A stretch of DNA of 6,605 bases from Nitrospirae bacterium GWC2_57_9 (GTDB taxonomy: Bacteria > Nitrospirota > UBA9217), in assembly GCA_001805085.1 (NCBI GenBank), contig MHEA01000073.1, forward strand, positions 3,426-10,030. The letters run 5' to 3'. Within the stretch, counting starts at the first letter, position 1. Every line of letters begins with the position of its first letter. The notes below the pieces were generated by a model, which had not been told where the DNA came from, did not search any database, and was given only the letters and a program-made list of their open reading frames with translations. The translations under genes and the position numbers were made by a program. Shown here piece by piece: positions 1 to 5,568 of the stretch.

Positions 1-984
1 CCCGATATTCGTACCCTCCGGCAGCGCCCGGCTCTCCATCATCATGCCGAGCATGACCGTGGCGGAGCTTTGATACGGGAAAGGATCGAAGTCGGACCGG
101 TCGACGGCAAAAGCGCTCTTCAAAGATGCAAGGGGGATTTTGCTGTACGGCGTTGATTCTTTATGGATCTTTTCTATCGCTCCCTGCCGGGACGCGCCAT
201 TGTTCAGTTCAATGCCGCTTTGGAGGGTCGAAAGGTAAAGTGACCTGGCCATTTCCTGGTTTTTTTCAAAAAGGTCTCTTCTCATGGTAACCAGGCAGCA
301 CGGATGCTTGTACCAGATCCGTGCGGTGAGCATCATGTCCTTGCCTGCGCCGCTCGCCTTCGCGATCGTGGCGAGAGGCTCCGGGTTGATGAAACAATCG
401 ATCTCACCCCTTTGCAGCGCGCCGACCAACTCGCTCATCGGCATAATCTTTGTCTGGATGTCCTTTGTCGGATCGATGTTGTACTTCTTCAAAAGGGTTT
501 TGACGATGAGAAGCTGGACAGTAAGAGGATTGTGGACGCCGATCTTTTTGCCGGCAAGATCCTGCGGTCCTTTAATGGATGAATCGTTTCGGACGACGAC
601 CGTCCCCCCGTTCGTACCGCCAAACTGCGCGGTGACCAGGGGAACCGCATGTCCGTTATACGGCCCGACGCCCGCGTTCAGAGCAAGAAAGGAAGATGCA
701 ATAAGCTGTCCCGCGTCCAGATCCTTGTTAATAAGTCCCTGGGCGATCACCTTCATGTCCGGAACATACGCGATCTCTGCGTTCACTCCGTTCTTTTTGA
801 ACGTTCCCGTCAAATGCGCGTGGACCATGGAAAGCGCGCAGTGCGAGGGCGGCAATACCCCTATTTTTACCGGTTTTGCAATGGCGAACGCCGCACTCTC
901 AAAAAGAGTCCCCCCGGTCAGCGTGGCCCCCGCAAAAAGCGATGTCCTTTTGATGAATTCCCGCCTCGAAATCCTTTTACCCAT
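1..984 (-). CDS. Tat-exported ABC transporter substrate-binding protein, NrtA/SsuA (NMT1-like) family, C-terminus cut by window edge
   Basis: This is a partial gene: 328 codons are visible and the frame stays open to the left edge. The start ATG (982-984) follows a GGAGGAGGAG ribosome binding site with 6 bases of spacing. Residues 4-13 (RISRREFIKR) hold a twin-arginine motif, followed by a hydrophobic stretch and a likely cleavage after AFA (residue 34), so the protein should be exported folded to the periplasm. The mature part begins VKIGVLPPSHCA and has the two-lobe layout of family PF13379/PF09084: GPQDLAGKKIGV at 139-150 and the NPEP segment at 200-203. Known relatives bind nitrate, bicarbonate, sulfonates or thiamine precursors and hand them to an ABC permease. 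The ligand cannot be told from sequence. No permease or ATPase gene is visible, but partners could lie beyond the left edge. The gene has its own promoter and stands apart from the redox operon upstream. Confidence 0.85.
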   Translation of the reverse strand, partial: MGKRISRREFIKRTSLFAGATLTGGTLFESAAFAIAKPVKIGVLPPSHCALSMVHAHLTGTFKKNGVNAEIAYVPDMKVIAQGLINKDLDAGQLIASSFLALNAGVGPYNGHAVPLVTAQFGGTNGGTVVVRNDSSIKGPQDLAGKKIGVHNPLTVQLLIVKTLLKKYNIDPTKDIQTKIMPMSELVGALQRGEIDCFINPEPLATIAKASGAGKDMMLTARIWYKHPCCLVTMRRDLFEKNQEMARSLYLSTLQSGIELNNGASRQGAIEKIHKESTPYSKIPLASLKSAFAVDRSDFDPFPYQSSATVMLGMMMESRALPEGTNIG

Positions 985-1066
985 CACTGTCTCCTCCTCC
1001 CCCGTAGTAAAATAAGAATGACCCCGCAGTTGTGGTTGGTCGCAAATATCTAATACTTTAGTATAA

Positions 1067-1095
1067 ACTATACGCCAACACTATTTATTCTTCAA
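1067..1095 (-). promoter_or_regulatory. Sigma-70-type promoter for the substrate-binding protein gene, with overlapping palindromic half-sites
   Basis: On the minus strand, TTGAAG (1090-1095) and TATAGT (1067-1072) are separated by exactly 17 bases, giving 4/6 and 5/6 matches to the consensus. The start codon is about 80 bases further on, so a leader of roughly 75 bases is expected. The -10 box lies inside the inverted repeat GTATA-AAC-TATAC (1061-1073), and a further inverted half-site ATAC lies at 1053-1056. A repressor or activator could bind there. The promoter is inferred from sequence only. Confidence 0.6.
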
Positions 1096-1188
1096 CAATA
1101 AAATTGGAGAAATGGGGAGGCCCGAAAAAACGTTTTGAGCTGGCTGGATAAAATAGGAGGAGGGCTGCGCTAGCAATGGCAAAAGTAT

Positions 1189-1220
1189 AAAAAGGCAGCC
1201 CCCGAATCGGCTGCCTTTTT
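1189..1220. terminator. Bidirectional intrinsic terminator between the rubredoxin gene and the substrate-binding protein gene
   Basis: A perfect 12-bp inverted repeat (AAAAAGGCAGCC at 1189-1200 and GGCTGCCTTTTT at 1209-1220) has an 8-base loop. It ends in a run of five T on either strand, so it can act in both directions. All nearby genes are on the minus strand, so its likely job is to end the PerR-FDP-rubredoxin transcript, about 150 bases after the rubredoxin stop, and to insulate the next gene. Confidence 0.8.
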
Positions 1221-1264
1221 CTTACCGCTAACTACATCTGATGAATTCGTAAAAACTCAAGATT

Positions 1265-1344
1265 GCCACAAAATGCACAGAAAGCACAAAAGTAATGCAT
1301 TAAAAACTAAAGTTTTTTTCTGAGCCTTTTGTGCCTTATGTGGC
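1265..1344. repeat. Imperfect palindromic AT-rich element downstream of the rubredoxin gene
   Basis: Nested inverted segments are visible. GCCACA (1265-1270) faces TGTGGC (1339-1344). AAGCACAAAAG (1282-1292) faces CTTTTGTGCCTT (1326-1337) with a one-base bulge. The centre AAAAACT (1302-1308) faces AGTTTTT (1311-1317). Similar words (GGCTTTGT, TGTGGC) recur at 1612-1632, on the other side of the rubredoxin gene. It resembles a dispersed intergenic palindrome. It could also protect the 3' end of the rubredoxin mRNA. No coding potential is seen here. Confidence 0.55.
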
Positions 1345-1368
1345 TTAAAAAGACTTTTTACGAGATTG

Positions 1369-1497
1369 TCACATCTGCACGAACGCGTCCTTAGGCGCGT
1401 TGCAAACCGGGCAGGTCCAGTCATCAGGCAGATCGGAGAACTTCTTTCCCTCTTTTGCTTCGTCATACACATACCCGCATACGGTGCATCTCCACAT
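1369..1497 (-). CDS. Rubredoxin, short-loop type (42 residues)
   Basis: This small gene encodes a one-iron electron carrier. Both Fe(Cys)4 knuckles are present: C4-T-V-C7-G-Y near the N-terminus and C29-P-V-C32 with N-A-P-K following, plus the aromatic core residues W2, Y9, Y11, F20, W28 and F39. The ATG at 1495-1497 follows AAGGAGG at ideal spacing. Common rubredoxins have 52-54 residues. Here the loop between the two cysteine pairs is about 7-8 residues shorter, as in the small Desulfovibrio desulfuricans rubredoxin and some rubredoxin domains of larger proteins. The gene lies 172 bases downstream of the flavo-diiron protein gene on the same strand with no clear terminator between them. Rubredoxin is the established electron donor to flavo-diiron proteins (rubredoxin:oxygen oxidoreductase), so this one probably feeds its neighbour in the cytoplasm. 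The annotation is firm; the partnership is inferred from context. Confidence 0.93.
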   Translation of the reverse strand: MWRCTVCGYVYDEAKEGKKFSDLPDDWTCPVCNAPKDAFVQM

Positions 1498-1522
1498 GGT
1501 GACCTCCTTCTTGAACAGCAAA

Positions 1523-1557
1523 CTCGAATATCGAAGCCCGAAATCCTAAATCTGAAC
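1523..1557. repeat. Fragment of a dispersed AT-rich intergenic repeat between FDP and rubredoxin genes
   Basis: The stretch contains CGAAATCCTAA (1539-1549) with nearby CGAATATCGAAG. The same 11-base word recurs in the atpA-atpG spacer (6458-6468), and similar phrases such as TTTAGGATTT and GGAATTTCG occur there in reverse orientation. This points to one repeat family seeded in several intergenic regions. No gene is seen between 1498 and 1669. Confidence 0.45.
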
Positions 1558-1611
1558 CTATATCTCGCACGAAAAGCCGCTCCTTCGTTTTAAGTAGTTG
1601 AAGTTCTCTGC

Positions 1612-1632
1612 GGCTTTGTGGCTTTGTGTGGC
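1612..1632. repeat. Short direct repeat (GGCTTTGT twice) plus GTGGC
   Basis: Two adjacent copies of GGCTTTGT (1612-1619, 1620-1627) are followed by GTGGC. The words are related to CTTTTGTGCC...TGTGGC at 1326-1344, so this may be a degenerate half of the palindromic element found after the rubredoxin gene. Confidence 0.4.
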
Positions 1633-1669
1633 AAGTATTTTGATATTGTCCTTTCCGGGATTTCCGATC

Positions 1670-2923
1670 TTATGATCTCATCGTCTGGCACCCGTTCGCC
1701 TGGCTGCCGTCGAACTTTTTATGGTACTCGATGGTCTTCTCGGCGAACTGTTTGCCGAAATCATAGCACTTCTTGTCGTCGTCCCGGCTCGGGCGGTAGA
1801 CCACCTCCACGCCGGGCTCGACCGCCTCGAGGCCCATCTGTTTGAACACGGCATAGGCCTCTTTCACCCCTCCGCCGCCCCAGCCGTAGCTGCCGAACGC
1901 GCCGGCCAGCCGGTTCTTCGGACGGAGGCCGCGCAGGTGAGTCAAAAACTCCGCCACTGACGGGAACATGATGTTGTTGAGGGTCGGCGTGCCGACCAGC
2001 ATGGCCCGGGACTCCCAGACCCGCTTGATGGCAATGCTCATGGGGGTCGACCGCAGCTTGACCACTTCCACATCAACCCCGGCCGACTTGATGCCCTGCA
2101 TCAGCGGAATGGTCATATGCTCGGTGCTGTGCCACATGGTGTCGTAGATGATCACTACGCGCAGGTCGGCCTTGTCGTTTGCCATGTCGAGGTACATCTG
2201 AAGGATCTTGCCGGGATCGCGGCGCCAGATGATGCCGTGGTCCGGCGCGATCATATCGATCTCGAGGCCGAGCTTCTTGACCTCGGCCAGCTTGGCCTTG
2301 ATGAGCGTGCCGAAGGGCATCAGGATATTGGCATAGTAATCGCGCACCGCATGTTCGAGGGCCGTGACGGAATACTGGTCGCAATATTCGTCGTCGAACC
2401 GGGCGGCCGAAGCCAGGTGCTGCCCGAAGGCATCCTGGCTGATCAGGAGCCTGTCCTCTTTGACGTAGCTCATCATCGAATCGGGCCAGTGCAGCATGGG
2501 TGTTTCCAGGAACGTGATGGTTTTGGTGCCGGTGTTGAGGGTGTGGCCGGTCTTGACGATCTGGAACTTCCAGTGCGAGGTGTCGAAGAACCGGTCAAGA
2601 GCCTTTTTCCCTCGATCCGTGATATAGATGGTGGCGTTCGGGCAGAGCGCCATGATGCGGTCCAGACTCGAAACATGGTCGTTCTCGATATGGTTGATCA
2701 CCACGTTCTCGATCTTTGCGGGGTCCACCAGGCTCCGGATATTCTCGATGGTATATTCCGAAAAGTCGTGTTTGACCGTGTCCACGAGCGTGACCTGCTT
2801 GTCCATGATCAGGTAATTATTGTAAGAGGTGCCGTGAGGGGTGATATAGCCGTGAAAATCACGGACCGCCCAGTCGATCGCTCCTACCCAGTATATCCCG
2901 GGTTTTATCTCTACTGCGCGCAT
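1670..2923 (-). CDS. fprA: Class A flavo-diiron protein (rubredoxin:oxygen/NO oxidoreductase, FprA/ROO type)
   Basis: This cytoplasmic enzyme of 417 residues reduces O2 to water and/or NO to N2O at a diiron site. The N-terminal metallo-beta-lactamase-like domain (about 1-250) keeps all canonical ligands: H78-I-E80-N-D82 followed by H83, then H145 in MLHWPDS, D164 in SQDAFGQH, and H229 in APDHGIIWR. The C-terminal flavodoxin domain (about 255-400) carries the FMN phosphate loop YDTMWHSTEHM (260-270), GTPTLNN (311-317) and SYGWGGGG (345-352). Length and layout match class A enzymes, with no fused rubredoxin or reductase domain, so an external rubredoxin is needed; one is encoded just downstream. 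The ATG (2921-2923) follows AGGAGG with 5 bases of spacing and lies 64 bases after the PerR-like gene on the same strand, suggesting co-transcription. Preference for O2 or NO cannot be read from the sequence; the PerR context favours oxygen defence. Confidence 0.95.
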   Translation of the reverse strand: MRAVEIKPGIYWVGAIDWAVRDFHGYITPHGTSYNNYLIMDKQVTLVDTVKHDFSEYTIENIRSLVDPAKIENVVINHIENDHVSSLDRIMALCPNATIYITDRGKKALDRFFDTSHWKFQIVKTGHTLNTGTKTITFLETPMLHWPDSMMSYVKEDRLLISQDAFGQHLASAARFDDEYCDQYSVTALEHAVRDYYANILMPFGTLIKAKLAEVKKLGLEIDMIAPDHGIIWRRDPGKILQMYLDMANDKADLRVVIIYDTMWHSTEHMTIPLMQGIKSAGVDVEVVKLRSTPMSIAIKRVWESRAMLVGTPTLNNIMFPSVAEFLTHLRGLRPKNRLAGAFGSYGWGGGGVKEAYAVFKQMGLEAVEPGVEVVYRPSRDDDKKCYDFGKQFAEKTIEYHKKFDGSQANGCQTMRS

Positions 2924-2987
2924 TCATTCCTCCTGTTGTACGCCGGTACTGCTTTTGACTGCAGTTTCCCCTTGTCGGGCGCTTTCG

Positions 2988-3413
2988 TTACGATGTTTTG
3001 TTCTTCTTCCTGCAACTGCTGCAGTGCCCGTAGAACTCGACGTGGCTGCCCAGGACCGTGAAATCCCGGGCAACGCCTTTGGGTAGTTCGACCGCGATCT
3101 CCTCGGGAACATCCACGATCTTTTTGCAGGTTACACAGATAAGATGGTGGTGCAGGCTGGTGTCGGGGTCGTAGCGTTTGCGATCGGGGTCAATCGTCAA
3201 CTCCCGGACCGCGCCGGAGTTGGTGAGCGTATTGAGCGTATTATAAACTGTCGCGAAGGACATGGATTGATACCTTCTGGTTACGGCCTTGAAAATATCC
3301 TCTGCCGAAGGATGGCCGGTGTTTCCGTCCAGATATTCCAGGATCGCAAGGCGCTGAGGCGTGCGCTTGAAGGATCTTTTCCCCTCTCGGGGAGCTGCTG
3401 GTTTCTTATTCAT
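2988..3413 (-). CDS. perR: PerR-type Fur-family peroxide-sensing repressor
   Basis: The protein has 141 residues with the winged-helix DNA-binding domain first (about 15-85) and the dimerisation/metal domain after. The regulatory metal ligands of Bacillus subtilis PerR (H37, D85, H91, H93, D104) align with H34, D82, H88, H90 and D101. Asp rather than Glu at the last position is typical of PerR. The structural zinc site is complete (C93, C96, C131, C134). In the recognition helix (SFATVYNTLNTL, 52-63), N58 aligns with PerR N61, the residue that favours Per boxes over Fur boxes; Fur has Arg there. The ATG at 3411-3413 was chosen because an upstream TTG at 3453-3455 is part of the promoter -35 box. 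No Shine-Dalgarno sequence precedes the ATG. PerR senses H2O2 by iron-catalysed histidine oxidation and then releases DNA. Here it probably represses itself, the flavo-diiron protein and rubredoxin. Some other Fur-family specificity is possible but less likely. Confidence 0.88.
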   Translation of the reverse strand: MNKKPAAPREGKRSFKRTPQRLAILEYLDGNTGHPSAEDIFKAVTRRYQSMSFATVYNTLNTLTNSGAVRELTIDPDRKRYDPDTSLHHHLICVTCKKIVDVPEEIAVELPKGVARDFTVLGSHVEFYGHCSSCRKKNKTS

Positions 3414-3418
3414 AATGA

Positions 3419-3433
3419 TTGGAATAACTATAA
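3419..3433 (-). promoter_or_regulatory. Candidate Per box (autoregulatory operator)
   Basis: TTATAGTTATTCCAA on the minus strand matches the B. subtilis Per box TTATAATNATTATAA at 11 of 14 specified positions; the left half is better than the right. It covers the -10 box and the predicted transcription start of the perR-like gene, where a bound repressor would block RNA polymerase. The match to a far-off species' consensus is suggestive, not proof. Confidence 0.55.
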
Positions 3434-3455
3434 GATAAGAATGAAGGGCTGTCAA
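3427..3455 (-). promoter_or_regulatory. Near-consensus sigma-70-type promoter of the perR-FDP-rubredoxin operon
   Basis: The minus strand reads TTGACA (3450-3455), a perfect -35, then 17 bases, then TATAGT (3427-3432), a 5/6 match to the -10. Transcription would start near 3419-3420, only 6-7 bases before the ATG at 3413, giving an almost leaderless mRNA. It lies just after the atp terminator, so the operon is transcribed separately from the ATP synthase genes. Confidence 0.8.
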
Positions 3456-3483
3456 GGTCTTTTGATCTGGCCGCGGGGAAAAT

Positions 3484-3516
3484 AAAAAACGCGGCTCTGA
3501 ATTCAGAACCGCGTTT
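3484..3516 (-). terminator. Intrinsic terminator of the atp operon
   Basis: The arms AAACGCGG (3487-3494) and CCGCGTTT (3509-3516) extend through the perfect palindrome TCTGAATTCAGA (3496-3507) into a long hairpin with almost no loop. On the minus strand it is followed by six T. The single non-Watson-Crick position is a G-U wobble in minus-strand RNA but a C-A mismatch in plus-strand RNA, so it fits minus-strand transcription. It lies 23 bases after the atpC stop codon. Confidence 0.9.
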
Positions 3517-3539
3517 GCACAATTGACTTTATGAATAAC

Positions 3540-3992
3540 TTATTTTTGCCCGTGCTGCTCAGCCACCTGGATCCTGATCATGGCCCTCATCAGGTCGATC
3601 CGGGCCTTCTCGTAATCCTTTTGCTCAAGCTTCTCGGTCAGCAGTTTTTCAGCACGTTCCTTGGCAACGCGCTCTTCTGCCAGATCGATATCCGAGGCGC
3701 GGTCCGCGCCCTCTGCAAGGATCACGACCCGGTTCGCGCCGACCTCGGCGTAACCCCAATCCACGGCCAGACGATGCCACTCCGAGCCTTCCCGGTAGGA
3801 AAGCATGCCGATCTTAAGCGTGGTCAGGAAAGGGGTATGGCCCGGCAGCACTCCGAACTCGCCTTCGCTGCCCGGTGCAATCACTTCGTCCACGCGCTCC
3901 GAACGGACCACCTGGCGGCTCGGCGCAACGATCTCGAGGAGCATTTTTCCTTTTTCAGCGACCATTTTCTTTTTCCATTCTTCGGCACTCAC
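3540..3992 (-). CDS. atpC: F-type ATP synthase epsilon subunit
   Basis: This is the small central-stalk subunit of F1, which binds gamma and the c-ring and can inhibit ATP hydrolysis. The N-terminal beta-sandwich (about 17-97) shows the family signature GEFGVLPGHTPFLTTLKIG (44-62). The C-terminal helical hairpin (about 101-150) is charged, with KERAEKLL and the RAMIRIQVAE helix. The 150-residue form starts at a GTG (3990-3992) preceded by GGAAG at 8 bases. The family usually starts nearer MAEKxxLEIV, so the ATG at 3963-3965 (residue 10, MVAEKGKMLLEIV, 141 residues) or residue 17 is a real alternative. The GTG form is shown because it has the better ribosome binding site. The gene is last in the operon, 36 bases after atpD, with a hairpin in the gap and a terminator downstream. 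Confidence 0.93.
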   Translation of the reverse strand: MSAEEWKKKMVAEKGKMLLEIVAPSRQVVRSERVDEVIAPGSEGEFGVLPGHTPFLTTLKIGMLSYREGSEWHRLAVDWGYAEVGANRVVILAEGADRASDIDLAEERVAKERAEKLLTEKLEQKDYEKARIDLMRAMIRIQVAEQHGQK

Positions 3993-4008
3993 TGAGTGAT
4001 CTTCCTGA

Positions 4009-4025
4009 CGGAGCGTTGGGCTCCG
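4009..4025 (-). other. Intercistronic hairpin between atpD and atpC
   Basis: CGGAGC (4009-4014) and GCTCCG (4020-4025) form a 6-bp perfect stem with a 5-base loop. It sits immediately after the atpD stop codon and just before the AGGAAG ribosome binding site of atpC. There is no T run, so it is not a terminator. It might tune epsilon translation or mRNA stability; this is inference. Confidence 0.5.
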
Positions 4026-4028
4026 CGA

Positions 4029-5450
4029 TTAACGCTTGTAGCCGAGTTTTTCCGCCTTTTCGAACACTTCCTCGATCGGGCCGACCATATAGAATGCCTG
4101 CTCGGGGATATCATCCATTTTGCCGTCCACCACTTCCTTGAAGCCTTTGATCGTCTCCTTGAGAGGCACATATTTCCCGGGGGTGCCGGTAAAGGCCTCG
4201 GCAACCTGGAAGGGCTGCGACAGGAAGCGCTGGATCTTTCTCGCGCGGGACACCGTCAGCTTGTCCTCGTCGGAAAGTTCGTCCATACCCAGGATCGCGA
4301 TGATGTCCTGGAGTTCCTTGTAGCGCTGCAGCACGAGCTGAACCCTGCGGGCGACCTCGTAGTGTTCCTCGCCGATCACGTGCGGGTCCATGATGCGCGA
4401 CGTTGAATCGAGCGGGTCCACGGCCGGGTAAATACCCAGTTCCGAGATCTGGCGCGAAAGCACCGTTGTTGCGTCGAGGTGCGCGAACGCCGTTGCCGGC
4501 GCCGGGTCGGTCAGGTCGTCTGCCGGCACGTAAATGGCCTGCACCGAGGTGATGGACCCTTTTTTCGTGGAGGTGATACGCTCCTGCAGCATGCCCATTT
4601 CAGTTCCGAGAGTGGGCTGATAACCCACGGCCGACGGCATACGGCCGAGAAGTGCGGACACTTCAGATCCCGCCTGCGTGAAGCGGAATATATTGTCGAC
4701 GAACAGGAGCACGTCCTGACCCATGGTGTCGCGGAAATACTCGGCCACCGTAAGCGCGGAGAGACCGACCCGGAGTCTGGCTCCCGGCGGCTCGTTCATC
4801 TGTCCGTAGACCAGCGCGGTTCTGTTGATGACGCCCGACTCCTTCATTTCCGTCCAGAGGTCATTACCTTCACGGGTACGCTCGCCCACGCCCGCGAACA
4901 CCGAGTAACCGCCGTGCTGCTTGGCAACGTTGTTGATCAGCTCCATGATGAGCACTGTCTTGCCCACGCCCGCGCCGCCGAAGAGGCCGGTCTTGCCGCC
5001 CTTGGTGTACGGCGCAAGGAGGTCGATGACCTTGATGCCTGTTTCGAAGAGCTGCTTTGTAGGATCAAGTTCCTCGAGCAGAGGGGCCAGGCGATGGATG
5101 GGAAGCGTATCCTTGGTCTGGATCGGCCCCATCTCGTCCACGGGTTCACCGATCACGTTCATGATGCGGCCGAGAACTTCCTTGCCCACAGGCATCGAGA
5201 TCGGCTTTCCGGTATCGTTGACCTTCATGCCGCGCATAAGACCGTCCGTGGACGACATGGCCACCGTACGCACCCGGTTCTCACCGAGATGCTGGGCGAC
5301 CTCGAGCGTCAAGTGCGTCTCAGGCGTCCCGAAGTTCTTGTCCTCCGCCTGATCGATCCTGAGCGCGTTCATCAGTTGGGGCAGGCCCCCGACGGGGAAC
5401 TCGCAGTCCACCACGGCGCCCATCACCTGTACTATTTTCCCTGTGCTCAT
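4029..5450 (-). CDS. atpD: F-type ATP synthase beta subunit (catalytic)
   Basis: This is the catalytic subunit of F1 (alpha3-beta3-gamma-delta-epsilon), making ATP from ADP and phosphate as gamma rotates. It has 473 residues, the usual length. The N-terminal beta-barrel (about 1-80) is followed by the nucleotide-binding domain with the P-loop GGAGVGKT (158-165), the catalytic Glu E190 in GVGERTREGND, and Walker B VLLFVDNIFRF (247-257, D252). The ATP synthase alpha/beta signature PAVDPLDSTS lies at 342-351, and the C-terminal helical domain contains the DELSDED loop (390-396). The start ATG (5448-5450) follows AGGGG with about 7 bases of spacing. An in-frame TTG further upstream would only add residues encoded by intergenic repeat sequence and was rejected. 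The gene lies between atpG (118 bases upstream, with a repeat in the gap) and atpC (36 bases downstream). No key residue is missing. Confidence 0.98.
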   Translation of the reverse strand: MSTGKIVQVMGAVVDCEFPVGGLPQLMNALRIDQAEDKNFGTPETHLTLEVAQHLGENRVRTVAMSSTDGLMRGMKVNDTGKPISMPVGKEVLGRIMNVIGEPVDEMGPIQTKDTLPIHRLAPLLEELDPTKQLFETGIKVIDLLAPYTKGGKTGLFGGAGVGKTVLIMELINNVAKQHGGYSVFAGVGERTREGNDLWTEMKESGVINRTALVYGQMNEPPGARLRVGLSALTVAEYFRDTMGQDVLLFVDNIFRFTQAGSEVSALLGRMPSAVGYQPTLGTEMGMLQERITSTKKGSITSVQAIYVPADDLTDPAPATAFAHLDATTVLSRQISELGIYPAVDPLDSTSRIMDPHVIGEEHYEVARRVQLVLQRYKELQDIIAILGMDELSDEDKLTVSRARKIQRFLSQPFQVAEAFTGTPGKYVPLKETIKGFKEVVDGKMDDIPEQAFYMVGPIEEVFEKAEKLGYKR

Positions 5451-5477
5451 TGATAACCCCCTGTAGATTAAGACGAT

Positions 5478-5560
5478 TGCAAATGTAAATTGCAAATTTC
5501 AAACTGCAAAATGAAGGGTCTTCGTCATCAACTTTGCATTTTGCACTTTGCACTTTGAAA
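5478..5560. repeat. Palindromic array of heptamer repeats in the atpG-atpD spacer
   Basis: On the plus strand, four tandem heptamers of the form (C/T)TTTGCA, the last degenerate, fill 5532-5559. On the other side, TGCAAAT-like words in the opposite sense fill 5478-5511. TTTCAAACTGCAAAATG (5497-5513) is the inverse of CATTTTGCACTTTG (5537-5550) plus AAA (5558-5560), with one mismatch and one extra heptamer (5551-5557). At the centre, GAAG-GGT-CTTC (5513-5523) makes a tight hairpin. The result is one large imperfect stem. It resembles AT-rich intergenic palindromes scattered in some Desulfobacterota/Nitrospirota genomes, but that link is from general memory and was not tested. Confidence 0.65.
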
Positions 5561-5568
5561 TGATGCTT

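Noticed and set aside
284..1053. Plus-strand frames over the substrate-binding protein
   Set aside because: They are shadows of the minus-strand gene, which has a Tat signal, a strong ribosome binding site and family motifs.
1096..1188. Possible riboswitch or small RNA ahead of the 1189-1220 terminator
   Set aside because: No conserved aptamer fold or convincing plus-strand promoter could be recognised, and no plus-strand gene follows. On the minus strand this DNA lies between a terminator and the next promoter.
1176..1190. Four-codon plus-strand mini-ORF after an AGGAGG, just before the terminator, as a possible leader peptide
   Set aside because: The ATG is 15 bases from the AGGAGG, only four codons are encoded, and there is no plus-strand gene downstream to regulate.
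2117..3061. Long plus-strand reading frame antisense to the flavo-diiron protein
   Set aside because: It overlaps a complete conserved enzyme on the other strand, has no recognisable domain and results from codon bias of the real gene. The same holds for the long plus-strand frames at 4479-5453 and 5548-6426 over atpD and atpG.
3414..3455. Longer perR reading frame starting at a TTG at 3453-3455
   Set aside because: That TTG is the first part of the perfect -35 box TTGACA, and the extra 14 residues would be encoded by the promoter. The ATG at 3413 gives the normal family length.
3579..3599. IDLMRA in epsilon resembling the I(L)DxxRA ATP-binding motif of Bacillus epsilon subunits
   Set aside because: It falls in the second C-terminal helix; at the true aligned place in the first helix the sequence is IDLAEE, lacking the Arg, so ATP binding is not supported.
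5451..5495. Longer atpD reading frame starting at a TTG at 5493-5495
   Set aside because: The added 15 residues come from the intergenic heptamer repeat and are not part of any beta-subunit N-terminus; MSTGKIVQVMGAVVD at 5450 is the canonical start and has an SD.
5532..5559. Tandem heptamers as a CRISPR array
   Set aside because: The units are only 7 bases with no spacers, and no cas genes are present; it is a simple tandem repeat inside a palindrome.
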